NCBI RefSeq assembly: GCF_001950325.1
Contig: NZ_BDJL01000008.1
Span: forward strand, 1-45,436
Direction: 5' to 3'
DNA from: Carboxydothermus islandicus
GTDB lineage: Bacteria > Bacillota > Z-2901 > Carboxydothermales > Carboxydothermaceae
Length of the DNA stretch: 45,436 nucleotides
Shown here: piece by piece, positions 7,986 to 15,889 of the stretch
How positions within the stretch are numbered: position 1 is the first letter of the stretch
Layout: each line of letters begins with the position of its first letter
Position numbers and translations under genes: made by a program
The notes under the pieces: model-generated
The model's database searches: none
Seen by the model: only the letters and a program-made list of their open reading frames with translations
What the model was told of the DNA's origin: nothing

Positions 7986-8023
7986 TTTTTATCTACTTAT
8001 CTTCTTTTTATCTACTTATCTTC
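7986..8023. repeat. Perfect 19-bp tandem duplication
   Basis: The unit TTTTTATCTACTTATCTTC occurs twice head to tail (7986-8004 and 8005-8023). The right copy contains the stop codon of the crotonase gene, so the duplication arose across its 3' end, next to the decayed acyl-CoA synthetase. Confidence 0.95.
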
Positions 8024-8812
8024 TGTCAAAAAAACCGGAGGCCGACGTTCCTTTATAGCGTTTAATCCTTCCCGGTGGTCATCGGTAAACTGCGCTATGG
8101 CAAAATGAGAAGAAATTAAGTCTAAAGCAGCTCTTAAATCCATCCTTAACCCCTGATAAACCGCTCTTTTTATCATTCTAATCGCCACTTCCGGCCCTTT
8201 TACCAGCCGTTCGGCAAATTTATACGTCTCCTCCAGTAATTTATCATCAGGATAAACCCGGTTTACCAGTCCAAGTTGATGTGCCTCCCTGGCATCAATA
8301 AAATCTCCGGTCCAGAGAAGTTCCAAAGCTTTTGCAATACCAATAAGACGGGGTAAGAAGTAAGCTCCTCCATCCCCCGGAACCAGGCCCAACCTGATAT
8401 ATCCCTCGGAAAAGCGGGCAGATTCCGCAGCAAAACGCAGATCACACATCAGTGCCATATCAAGCCCGGCTCCCACCGCCGTACCATTGATAGCCGCAAT
8501 GACCGGTTTATCGATTACTTCCCATAACAAAAGCGGTATTTTCTGAATATGCTTCCAGATAAGATTTTTACTGGCAAGAGGAGTGCTTTTAGCTGTTTTT
8601 TCCAGTAATTCTAAATCTCCACCGGTGCAAAAAGCTTTGCCCTTCCCGGTTAAAACAATAACTTTTACAGCGTCATCCTGCTGGCATTCCTGTAAAAAAT
8701 TAACCCAACGGTCAATCATTTCTAAGGTAAAAGCATTCATTTTTTCAGGACGGTTTAAGGTAATAGTGGCAATACCCTCTTTTTTTTCTAATAAAATTTC
8801 CTGAGCGCTCAT
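8012..8812 (-). CDS. Enoyl-CoA hydratase/isomerase family protein
   Basis: A 266-residue crotonase-fold enzyme. Family blocks: ITLNRPEKMNAF (17-28), the first oxyanion-hole region GKGKAFCTGGDL, AAINGTAVGAGLDMALMCDLR with the second oxyanion Gly, and LVPGDGGAYFLPRLIG. One of the two catalytic Glu residues of true hydratases (in PE-x-x-LG) is replaced: the stretch reads EGYIRLG. The later Glu in AKALELL is kept. This pattern resembles isomerase-type members such as PaaG, so double-bond isomerisation of an enoyl-CoA is as likely as hydration. A ribosome binding site GAGGGGGGG precedes the ATG. The gene follows an acyl-CoA dehydrogenase in the same operon. Confidence 0.88.
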   Translation of the reverse strand: MSAQEILLEKKEGIATITLNRPEKMNAFTLEMIDRWVNFLQECQQDDAVKVIVLTGKGKAFCTGGDLELLEKTAKSTPLASKNLIWKHIQKIPLLLWEVIDKPVIAAINGTAVGAGLDMALMCDLRFAAESARFSEGYIRLGLVPGDGGAYFLPRLIGIAKALELLWTGDFIDAREAHQLGLVNRVYPDDKLLEETYKFAERLVKGPEVAIRMIKRAVYQGLRMDLRAALDLISSHFAIAQFTDDHREGLNAIKERRPPVFLTEDK

Positions 8813-8833
8813 CTTTCCCCCCCTCGGACAATT

Positions 8834-9994
8834 TTAATTACGGTTAGCCTTACGGTAGCCCAGGGCATCCTGGGCTAAGATAAGCTTATGAATATTGCTG
8901 GTTCCTTCCACTATCTGGTAGTACTTGGCATCGCGAAAATAGCGCGCTACCGGGTACTCTTCCGAATACCCGTAGGCACTAAAAATTCTTAAAGCATAAT
9001 CGGCACATTTGCTGGCGGTTTCACCGGCAAAAAGCTTTGCCATTGATGTTTCCCGGGTATTTGGTACTCCTTTATCTTTTAGAAAAGCCGCCCGGTAAGT
9101 TAAAAGTCGAGCCGCTTCAATCTCCACCACCATCTGGGCAATCCAGTCCTGGATCATCTGAAACTGGCCAACTTTTTGCCCGAACTGTTCCCGGGTGTTG
9201 GCATATTCAACAGCAGCATCCAGGCAGGCCTGAGCTACCCCAACCGCTCCAGCGGCTGAAGCAAGCCTGGTATCATCTAATTGCTGCATGCAAATTTTAA
9301 AACCCTGCCCTTCCTGCCCTAATAAGTTTTCTCCTGGAACCCGGACATTTTCAAAAGTAATCGCCCCCACCGGTGACGCCCAGTTTCCCAGTTTTTCCTC
9401 AATGGGTTCAACAGTGATACCTTCGCTGTTTAAGTCCACAATAAAAGCCGACATCCCTTTGGCCCTCCGGGTTGGGTCGGTATAAGCATAAACCAAAGCA
9501 ATATCCGCTACCGGCGCCAGGGAAATCCACATTTTGCTCCCGTTTAAGATATAATAGTTCCCATTACGGATAGCTTTTGTGGTCATTGAAGCTACGTCAG
9601 AACCAGCATTGGGTTCAGTAATAGCAAAGCATCCTATTAAAGCACCACTGACAAGACCGGGTAAATACTTCTTTTTCGCTTCTTCGGTTCCGTAACGGTA
9701 AATAGTAACTCCAGGACCTAAAGTATTGGCAGCAAAGATAATTCTAAGAGAACTGTGCACCCGGGCTATTTCTTCACAGAGGATTGCTACCGCTAAATAC
9801 CCCTGACCATTACCCCCGTATTCTTCAGGAATAATGCACCCTAAAAATCCAAGCTCCCCCATTTTCTGCACCAGGTCCCGGCGAAAACGATGAGCTTTAT
9901 CATCGGCATCAGCAGAGGGTTTTACTTCTTTTTCGGCAAATTCCCGTGCTAAACGCTTAATTGCCAGTAAATCCTCCGGTAAATCAAAGTTCAT
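8834..9994 (-). CDS. Acyl-CoA dehydrogenase
   Basis: A 386-residue FAD-dependent acyl-CoA dehydrogenase catalysing alpha,beta-desaturation of an acyl-CoA, with electrons normally going to ETF; no ETF genes are in this window. Signatures: AITEPNAGSD (FAD/substrate region, about 125-134), the middle beta domain, LDDTRLASAAGAVGVAQA, and the C-terminal QIVEGTSNIHKLILA whose Glu is the expected catalytic base. A GTG at 10003 is open upstream, but AAGGAAG lies 8 nt before the ATG at 9994 and overlaps the GTG, so 9994 is preferred. A second enzyme of this family is encoded at 14566-15720 in the same operon. Confidence 0.93.
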   Translation of the reverse strand: MNFDLPEDLLAIKRLAREFAEKEVKPSADADDKAHRFRRDLVQKMGELGFLGCIIPEEYGGNGQGYLAVAILCEEIARVHSSLRIIFAANTLGPGVTIYRYGTEEAKKKYLPGLVSGALIGCFAITEPNAGSDVASMTTKAIRNGNYYILNGSKMWISLAPVADIALVYAYTDPTRRAKGMSAFIVDLNSEGITVEPIEEKLGNWASPVGAITFENVRVPGENLLGQEGQGFKICMQQLDDTRLASAAGAVGVAQACLDAAVEYANTREQFGQKVGQFQMIQDWIAQMVVEIEAARLLTYRAAFLKDKGVPNTRETSMAKLFAGETASKCADYALRIFSAYGYSEEYPVARYFRDAKYYQIVEGTSNIHKLILAQDALGYRKANRN

Positions 9995-10039
9995 GCTCCT
10001 CACTTCCTTAACTTTTTTAAAAAAATTCCTCTGGCCGCT

Positions 10040-10192
10040 TTATTTGGTGTGTTTAATCGTCGATATTTTACTTCGTTTAATTACTTCTTTAATTACCTCC
10101 GCCGCATAAACCTCCGGTGGCAGGTCTTTTAATGCTCCTTTTTCTTTGGCAATGGGCGTTCTTACTGCCCCCACAATTACCGCATCACGCAT
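10040..10192 (-). pseudogene. Truncated thiolase (acetyl-CoA acetyltransferase) stub
   Basis: A 50-codon frame starts at ATG 10192 after GGGGAGGGGG and begins MRDAVIVGAVRTPIAKEKGA, a near-canonical thiolase N-terminus. Homology fades after about 42 residues (YAAEVIKEVIKR) and a TAA follows at 10040. The active-site Cys and all later blocks are missing; a whole thiolase is about 390 residues. The remainder appears to have been deleted, leaving about 45 bases before the acyl-CoA dehydrogenase. The intact ribosome binding site suggests the peptide may still be made. A complete thiolase of a different (SCP-x-like) type survives at 13374-14549. Confidence 0.85.
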
Positions 10193-10207
10193 TTTCCCCC
10201 TCCCCTT

Positions 10208-10981
10208 TTACCGGCCTTTAAAATTCGGCGGCCGTTTTTCAAAGAAAGCAGTTCTTCCTTCCACCGCATCTTCACTGCTAAACGCCACTTTGGAACCTTC
10301 TTTCTCAATTTTTAAACCTTCTTCTATTGAAGTATCCAGCCCTAAAGTTACCGCCTTTAAAATTTCCCGCATAGCAATGGGCGCCCCTTTGGCAAGCTTA
10401 GCTGCCAGCGCCCGGGCTTCTGTCAGTACCTGGTCTTTAGGTACAACTTTATTTACCAGCCCGTACCTTAAGGCTTCTTCAGCGGTTATAGGCTCTCCGG
10501 TAAGCATTGCTTCCAACGCTCTGGTTTTACCAATTAACCGGGGTAACCTCTGGGTACCTCCCCAGCCGGGGATAATTCCCAGTTTTACCTCGGGCAGAGC
10601 CATGGAAGCATCGTCTGCTAAAATGCGCAGGTGACAGCTTATTGCTAATTCGGTTCCTCCGCCGTAGGAGCTACCGTTTAGCGCTGCAATCACCGGCTTG
10701 GGGAAAAGCTCAATTTGCCGGAAAAGAGCACTTCCTTCCACTTCCGGTAAAATTCCTTTAGCCCGGTCAGCAAATTCCGTAATGTCAGCCCCGGCACAGA
10801 AAACCTTGCTTCCTTCCCCGCTAATTATTACCGCCCGAATCTCGGGATTTTTCTCAATTTCCTGCAAAGCTTTTTGTAAATCTTTTAAAACTTTCTGGCC
10901 AAGAGCATTTACCGGCGGGTTGTTTAGGTAAATAACGGCATAACCGTCCGCAACCTCAAATTTAATTTTTTCAAATTCCAC
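10208..10981 (-). CDS. Enoyl-CoA hydratase (crotonase)
   Basis: A 257-residue crotonase with both catalytic glutamates in the expected context: LPEVKLGIIPGWGGTQRLPRLIG carries the first and TRALEAMLTG the second. The oxyanion-hole blocks SKVFCAGADI and ALNGSSYGGGTELAISC are intact. It should hydrate a 2-enoyl-CoA to the 3-hydroxyacyl-CoA, the substrate of the dehydrogenase encoded just upstream at 11000-11869. The gap between these two genes is 18 nt. Length and motifs are normal for bacterial short-chain enoyl-CoA hydratases. Confidence 0.93.
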   Translation of the reverse strand: MEFEKIKFEVADGYAVIYLNNPPVNALGQKVLKDLQKALQEIEKNPEIRAVIISGEGSKVFCAGADITEFADRAKGILPEVEGSALFRQIELFPKPVIAALNGSSYGGGTELAISCHLRILADDASMALPEVKLGIIPGWGGTQRLPRLIGKTRALEAMLTGEPITAEEALRYGLVNKVVPKDQVLTEARALAAKLAKGAPIAMREILKAVTLGLDTSIEEGLKIEKEGSKVAFSSEDAVEGRTAFFEKRPPNFKGR

Positions 10982-10999
10982 CGCAAATCTCCCCGCTTT

Positions 11000-11869
11000 C
11001 TATTTTTTCTCCTGGGTGTAATCATAAAAGCCTTTACCAACTTTCCGGCCCCATTCTCCTTTAACAAATTTCTCCACTACAGTAGGCGATGGCTTCATAG
11101 CAGGATCCCGGCTTTCCCGGTATCTTTCCATTTCAACGTAATAAGTAAGGTCGATACCGGTTAAATCCATTAACCTAAAGGGTCCCATCGGGTGACCAAG
11201 GCCAAGTTCCACCGCAGTATCAATATCCTTATAATCGGCTATTCCTATTTCATACAAATAGAACGCTTCAGCCTTAATAGCCGCTAAAATGCGGTTTACC
11301 AGAAAGCCGTAAATTTCTTTTTGCAGTAAAACCGGAACTTTGCCCATTTTCCGGGCTACTTCCATCGTCACTTCTGCAGTTTCATCGGCAACATGAGGTC
11401 CTTTAACCACTTCAACCAGTTTCATGACCAGAGCTGGGTTAAAGAAATGCATATTTAAAACTTTTTCCGGGCGTTTGGTAACATCGGCAATTTTGGAGCT
11501 GACAATGTAGGAGCTGTTGGTAGCTAAAATGGCATGGGGAGGGGTAAGTTCATCAAGCTTTTTAAATAATTCCCGCTTGACATCCAGCTTTTCAATTACC
11601 GCTTCAATGACAAAGTCCACATCTTTGCAGGCTTCCTCCAGACTCAAGGTAAAAGTCAGGTTCTCTTTAGCTTTATTAGCTGCTTCCTCGGTAAGTTTTC
11701 CTTTCGCCACCCTTTCTGGTAAGTAGGTTTCCACAAATTTTTTGGCCTTGTTTAAAATTTCTTCGTTAATGTCGGTACAGGTGACTTGATAGCCGGCCAA
11801 AGCTGCAGCCAGAGAAATCTGGTGACCCATGTTGCCGGCCCCAACAACACAAATTTTTTTAACTTCCAT
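11000..11869 (-). CDS. 3-hydroxyacyl-CoA (3-hydroxybutyryl-CoA) dehydrogenase
   Basis: A 289-residue NAD(P)-dependent dehydrogenase of Hbd type. The Rossmann loop GAGNMG follows the start directly, ATNSSYI and MHFFNPALVMKLVEVV carry the conserved Ser/Asn and catalytic His, and the C-terminal helical domain ends with GRKVGKGFYDY. It oxidises 3-hydroxyacyl-CoA to 3-oxoacyl-CoA in beta-oxidation, or works in reverse for butyrate synthesis. An open frame extends 13 codons upstream, but GGGAGGT stands 7 nt before the ATG at 11869, which also gives the standard N-terminus. Co-transcribed with the crotonase and the DUF35 gene. Confidence 0.94.
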   Translation of the reverse strand: MEVKKICVVGAGNMGHQISLAAALAGYQVTCTDINEEILNKAKKFVETYLPERVAKGKLTEEAANKAKENLTFTLSLEEACKDVDFVIEAVIEKLDVKRELFKKLDELTPPHAILATNSSYIVSSKIADVTKRPEKVLNMHFFNPALVMKLVEVVKGPHVADETAEVTMEVARKMGKVPVLLQKEIYGFLVNRILAAIKAEAFYLYEIGIADYKDIDTAVELGLGHPMGPFRLMDLTGIDLTYYVEMERYRESRDPAMKPSPTVVEKFVKGEWGRKVGKGFYDYTQEKK

Positions 11870-11923
11870 AAAAGATACCTCCCTTTTGTTCTTTTTCACT
11901 GCCAGCAATTACTTTTGCCAGCT

Positions 11924-12352
11924 TTATTTCTCTCCTTCAAGGACTTTAAACTTATAACCATAGCGGATTACATCTTCTTCCGTGTAAATTTGCCGCAAAA
12001 CCATCTCCACCGGCATCCCAATTTTAATTTCTGCCGGTACCGGTTCGGTCAATTGAGCTATAATCCGGGGACCTTCCTCCAATTCCACCAGCACCACCGG
12101 ATAAGCTCCCCGGTATGCCGCTTCTTCGGAAAATTCCGGAGGCGCTCCCGCTCCAGCAATAACGGTATAGGAATAAATTTTGCCGCGCCCGCTTAATTGC
12201 ACTTCGGTAAAATTATCCAGCGCCCCGCAGGATTTACAGCCAGCCTTGGGGGGAAAAATTATTTGACCGCAGTTGGAGCATTTTAAACCTACCAGGCGGT
12301 ATCTCTGTTTTACCGCCCGCTGGTACATAGGGATCGAAATATGCGCACCCAT
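11924..12352 (-). CDS. DUF35 zinc-ribbon/OB-fold acyl-CoA-binding protein
   Basis: A 142-residue protein with an N-terminal zinc ribbon (CSNCG at about 25-29, CKSCG about 12 residues later) and a C-terminal OB-fold (YSYTVIAGAGAPPEF, YPVVLVELEEGPRI). Proteins of this type form complexes with thiolases. In archaea a DUF35 protein bridges acetoacetyl-CoA thiolase and HMG-CoA synthase and provides a shared CoA site. The gene follows, 11 nt downstream, an HMG-CoA-synthase-like protein and a thiolase, so the three products are expected to form one complex. No catalytic residues are predicted in it. Confidence 0.88.
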   Translation of the reverse strand: MGAHISIPMYQRAVKQRYRLVGLKCSNCGQIIFPPKAGCKSCGALDNFTEVQLSGRGKIYSYTVIAGAGAPPEFSEEAAYRGAYPVVLVELEEGPRIIAQLTEPVPAEIKIGMPVEMVLRQIYTEEDVIRYGYKFKVLEGEK

Positions 12353-12363
12353 GGCTTCACCCC

Positions 12364-13371
12364 TTATAAATACCTCTTAACTCTGAGGTACTGAATAAAA
12401 TTTAAATATTTTTTCCCTGAGGCAAGCTTTTCTCGAACCGGCACTCTATTTGCTGGTTTTTTCACAGTTAAACTAAAAGCTATCACCCCGGCGCCGGAAC
12501 CATAAGTGGTTACAATTACTTTTTCTCCCGGTTTAGCCCGGTCCAGAACTGCCGCCAGACTTAAAAAGGGAGAAGCAGCACCGGTATCACCCGTATTTTC
12601 GTAAAGCAGGCCTGGCAGCATTTGTTCGTCAGTAAAACCAAGTTTTTTGCCAGCTTTCAGGGGAAGGCGGCTTTCAATTTCGTGAAAGACAGCATAATTG
12701 TAATCAGCCGGCTTTAAATTTTCTTTTTCCAAAAGTTCGGTTACCGCCTTTGCTATCAACTTTTGATAGGCCTCACCGGTAAAGGTTTTAACGCCAATAT
12801 CTTTTATTTCACCGCTGCCAGCTTTGCGAAAACGTTCGCCTAAATTTTCCTGGACCAGAGCTACAAAGTTATCTACCACAGCCAGAGGATTTTCTGTTCC
12901 CAGGATAAAGGCAGCACTGCCTGCAGCCAGTCCGTGCTCAATGGGGTCTTTAACATTTGCCCTGGGAGCATCAGCCACGATAACCAGAGCTTTTTGGCCA
13001 AAGCCTCCTTTTACTAAGCTTACTGCCGTTAAAAAAGCCTCACCGCCGGCCCGGGTAGATTGGCCGTATTCAGCTGAAAATAGATTTTTTTTAAGTCCGA
13101 GCATTTCCGCAATACTGCCGGAAAGCAATTTTTCACTGTAAGGTGGACTGGTGGAAGCCCAGGTCAAAAAGGAAATTTCTTCAGGATTTATACCTTCAAA
13201 AAGAGCATCCCTGGCAGCAGCTATACCCATCGTTAGCGAATCTTCATCAAAATCGGCAACTGTTTTCTCACTGAAGTTTGCTCCGCAGTTGCCCAGGGCT
13301 TTCTGGTATTCGCTCCTGGTTATTCCAAGGCCGGGGAAATAGGTGCCGTAACTTACTATCCCCACTTCCAT
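12364..13371 (-). CDS. HMG-CoA synthase-like thiolase-superfamily protein, degenerate active site
   Basis: A 335-residue protein clearly of the archaeal HMG-CoA synthase / KAS III-like group: VGIVSYGTYFPG at the N-terminus, AVFHEIESRLPLKAGKKLGF carrying the expected His, and VTTYGSGAGVIAFSLTV near the end. From remembered archaeal sequences, the nucleophile block ACKAGT aligns with STRAGG here, putting Thr in place of the catalytic Cys. The acidic position in the SES block aligns with STS. If correct, the protein cannot condense acetyl-CoA in the usual way and may be structural or do another reaction. It lies between the thiolase (2-nt gap) and the DUF35 gene. There is no sign of mevalonate genes nearby. 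Confidence 0.82.
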   Translation of the reverse strand: MEVGIVSYGTYFPGLGITRSEYQKALGNCGANFSEKTVADFDEDSLTMGIAAARDALFEGINPEEISFLTWASTSPPYSEKLLSGSIAEMLGLKKNLFSAEYGQSTRAGGEAFLTAVSLVKGGFGQKALVIVADAPRANVKDPIEHGLAAGSAAFILGTENPLAVVDNFVALVQENLGERFRKAGSGEIKDIGVKTFTGEAYQKLIAKAVTELLEKENLKPADYNYAVFHEIESRLPLKAGKKLGFTDEQMLPGLLYENTGDTGAASPFLSLAAVLDRAKPGEKVIVTTYGSGAGVIAFSLTVKKPANRVPVREKLASGKKYLNFIQYLRVKRYL

Positions 13372-13373
13372 CG

Positions 13374-14549
13374 CTACCCCTCCCTCCGGTAAATAAACAC
13401 CGCTGCCGTTCCTCCGGAACCGCCTACATTGTGGGACAAGCCTACTTCGGCATTTTTTATCTGGCGCTCTGGATTTTTAGCCCTTCCCAGGAGCTGGTTA
13501 AACACTTCGTAAGCCTGACCGCAGCCGGTAGCTCCAATGGGATGGCCTTTACTTTTTAGTCCGCCACTGACATTTACCGGAAGGCGTCCGCCAAGGTAGG
13601 TCTCCCCTTCTTCCAAAAGCCTAATCACCTCTCCCTTTTCGCCAAAGCCAAGGTCCCCGTAAGCTAAAATTTCAGCAATAGTAAAGCAATCATGCACTTC
13701 CGCAAAATCAATTTCTTTTGGAGTTATCCCGGCCATCCGGTAAGCTCTGGTGCTTGCCTGCCGGGTGGCTTTAAAACTTGTAATACTGTCTCGATCCTGC
13801 AAAGCCAGGTAATCGGAGCCAATTCCATAGCCGATGATAAAGACTGGATGGTCGGTAAACTCTTTTACCCGGTCTTCACTGCAAAGTAAGACAACCGCTG
13901 CTCCGTCACTGGTAGGTGAGCAGTCCCACACCGTAAAGGGGTCAGCTACCGGTGCTCCCTTTAACACCGTTTCCACCGTTATTTCCTGTCTGAATTGAGC
14001 CTTGGGATTCATTTTGCCGTGATAGTGGTTTTTCACCGCTACTTTGGCCAGCTGCTCCCGGGTAAGGCCGTATTCCTCCATATAGCGCCGGGCAATTATA
14101 GCGTAAATCCCGGCAAAAGTTAAGCCTGCCAGTCTTTCAAACTCGGTATCGCCGGAAATCCCAAGCCAGTATTTGGCTTTGGTCGAAGAAACATCCCGCA
14201 TTTTTTCAACTCCGGCTGCAAGAGCAACATCGCACTGTCCGGAAGCAACCGCATTAATCGCATTATATAAAGCAAATCCCCCCGAAGCACAGGCATTTTC
14301 CACCCTTACCGCCGGAACATTGGGTAAACCCACATGTCCCATTAATAAGGGAGCAAGCTGTCCTAATTGAAAACCACTGCCAGCACTTAAAGAACCAATA
14401 AAGGCCTGCTGGATTTCATGGGGGGCAATCCCTTTATCGACACTCTCTATTGCTTCCTTAAAAGCCATAGCAAAAAGCTCTTTAACCCCCAGCTCGGGAA
14501 AATCGCCGTAGGGAGTTTGCCCGGCTCCAATGATGGCTACCCGCCGCAT
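13374..14549 (-). CDS. Thiolase (acetyl-CoA acetyltransferase, SCP-x/archaeal type)
   Basis: A 391-residue thiolase. The nucleophilic Cys is in VENACASGG (about residue 85), HDCFTIAE replaces the NEAF box as in SCP-x and archaeal enzymes, and the C-terminal block GGLKSKGHPIGATG carries the catalytic His. Expected reaction: thiolytic cleavage of 3-oxoacyl-CoA to acetyl-CoA plus a shortened acyl-CoA, or the reverse. An upstream GTG at 14558 is open, but AAAGGGG lies 8 nt before the ATG at 14549. The neighbours, an HMG-CoA synthase-like and a DUF35 protein, suggest a three-component complex. The gene starts 16 nt after the acyl-CoA dehydrogenase stop. Confidence 0.92.
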   Translation of the reverse strand: MRRVAIIGAGQTPYGDFPELGVKELFAMAFKEAIESVDKGIAPHEIQQAFIGSLSAGSGFQLGQLAPLLMGHVGLPNVPAVRVENACASGGFALYNAINAVASGQCDVALAAGVEKMRDVSSTKAKYWLGISGDTEFERLAGLTFAGIYAIIARRYMEEYGLTREQLAKVAVKNHYHGKMNPKAQFRQEITVETVLKGAPVADPFTVWDCSPTSDGAAVVLLCSEDRVKEFTDHPVFIIGYGIGSDYLALQDRDSITSFKATRQASTRAYRMAGITPKEIDFAEVHDCFTIAEILAYGDLGFGEKGEVIRLLEEGETYLGGRLPVNVSGGLKSKGHPIGATGCGQAYEVFNQLLGRAKNPERQIKNAEVGLSHNVGGSGGTAAVFIYRREG

Positions 14550-14565
14550 GCAAGCCACCCCTTTA

Positions 14566-15720
14566 TTACCCCAGTTCCTTTAAAATCTGGGAGGCTATGA
14601 TATTCTTCTGAATTTCCGAAGTTCCTTCATAAATCCTGGTAATCCGGGCATCCCGGTAGTATCTTTCAATGGGAAACTCTTTCATATAACCCATGCCGCC
14701 AAAAATCTGTACCGCTTTATCGACCACCCGGCCGTACGCTTCCGAAGCAAACAGTTTGACGGCAGCGGCCTCTTTAATGACCTTTGCTCCCTGGTCCACA
14801 AGCCAGGCTACCCGGTAGGCAAACCATCTGGTTGCTTCAATATCTACGGCCATTTCCGCCAGCATATGCTGAATAGCCTGGAAAGACGAAATAGGCTTAC
14901 CAAACTGGACCCGCTGCTGGGCATACCGGGTAGACAGTTCCAAAAGTTTTTGCATGGAACCAACACAGCGAGCAGCCAGTCCTACCCGCCCTTTAGCCAG
15001 GATTTTCAGGGCATTGATATAACCTTCGCCGACATTGCCCAGGACGTTTTCTTCCGGAACTTCGCAGTCTTCCAGGATAATTTCCGAGGTATGAGAACCT
15101 CGCAGTCCCATTTTTTTCTCAATAGTTCCCACTCTAAAGCCCGGAAAGTTCTTTTCGACAATAAACGCCGTTATCCCACCTTTAGCCCCTTTGCTTTTAT
15201 CGGTTACCGCAATAATGGTAAAGACATCGGCATCGGGACCGTTGGTGATAAAATGCTTTACCCCGTTTAAAATATAGCGGTCTCCCTTTTTAACGGCTGT
15301 TGTTCTGATACTTGCGGCATCAGAACCAGCCTCGGGTTCAGTTAAAGCAAAGGCAGCTAATTTTTTCCCCGAGGCAAGGTCAGGTAAATATCTTCTTTTT
15401 TGTTCTTCGGTGCCTAACTCCACGATACCGGTGGTACCAATACCGGTATGCGCACCAATTAAAGTGGTAAAACCATTGGCGGTACGTCCAAGTTGCTCAT
15501 AAATAATACATTTGCCCAGCATGCCAATACTGCCCACACCGCCATACTCTTCCGGGATGCTCAAACCAAAAAGCCCAAGTTCTCTTGCTTTCTGGATAAT
15601 CTCCTCCGGCACCCGGTCTTCTTCATCAATTTGCTGGCTGATAGGGTCGACTTCGTTATCCACAAAATCCTTGACCGTCTGCACCATCATTTGCAGTTCT
15701 TCACTGATCGTAAAATCCAT
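14566..15720 (-). CDS. Acyl-CoA dehydrogenase, first gene of the operon
   Basis: A 384-residue acyl-CoA dehydrogenase resembling short-chain/butyryl-CoA dehydrogenases. Blocks: LGLFGLSIPEEYGG, AFALTEPEAGSDA, TNGPDADVF, and C-terminal ARITRIYEGTSEIQKNIIA with the catalytic-base Glu. It would oxidise a short or medium acyl-CoA with ETF as acceptor. It is the promoter-proximal gene of the fatty-acid operon, with GAGGGAGGGG close before the ATG. Paralogous to 8834-9994, which differs in EGTSNIH versus EGTSEIQ and so may prefer another chain length or branching. Confidence 0.93.
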   Translation of the reverse strand: MDFTISEELQMMVQTVKDFVDNEVDPISQQIDEEDRVPEEIIQKARELGLFGLSIPEEYGGVGSIGMLGKCIIYEQLGRTANGFTTLIGAHTGIGTTGIVELGTEEQKRRYLPDLASGKKLAAFALTEPEAGSDAASIRTTAVKKGDRYILNGVKHFITNGPDADVFTIIAVTDKSKGAKGGITAFIVEKNFPGFRVGTIEKKMGLRGSHTSEIILEDCEVPEENVLGNVGEGYINALKILAKGRVGLAARCVGSMQKLLELSTRYAQQRVQFGKPISSFQAIQHMLAEMAVDIEATRWFAYRVAWLVDQGAKVIKEAAAVKLFASEAYGRVVDKAVQIFGGMGYMKEFPIERYYRDARITRIYEGTSEIQKNIIASQILKELG

Positions 15721-15749
15721 AGCACCCCTCCCTCTTGCTTTTTTGTTTT

Positions 15750-15778
15750 ATATATGAAATAATTGTCTTATATATAGT
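15750..15778. promoter_or_regulatory. Candidate IclR-family operator
   Basis: An AT-rich imperfect inverted repeat with arms TATATGAAAT and (reverse complement) TATATAAGAC, matching at 7 of 10 positions, sits over the predicted start point of the beta-oxidation operon and downstream of its -10 box. IclR regulators bind such repeats near the promoter of the divergent operon. AT-richness makes chance symmetry possible. Confidence 0.35.
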
Positions 15779-15805
15779 ATAACGGGATTTAAATTTTTAT
15801 GTCAA
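15776..15805 (-). promoter_or_regulatory. Promoter of the beta-oxidation operon
   Basis: Minus strand -35 TTGACA (15805-15800, perfect), 18-nt spacer, -10 TATACT (15781-15776). The predicted start is near 15769, about 50 nt before the acyl-CoA dehydrogenase ATG at 15720. This is one of the best housekeeping-type promoters in the window. Confidence 0.8.
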
Positions 15806-15889
15806 TAATTTTGCAATAAATTTAAAAATTTTCTGACAATTTCGCTTTAGCAACTGGTAGTGGTATGATAAATCAGGAGAGGTGACGTT

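Noticed and set aside
12364..13371. Calling this a working HMG-CoA synthase and inferring a mevalonate pathway
   Set aside because: The likely catalytic Cys is absent and ispG of the MEP pathway is in the same window.
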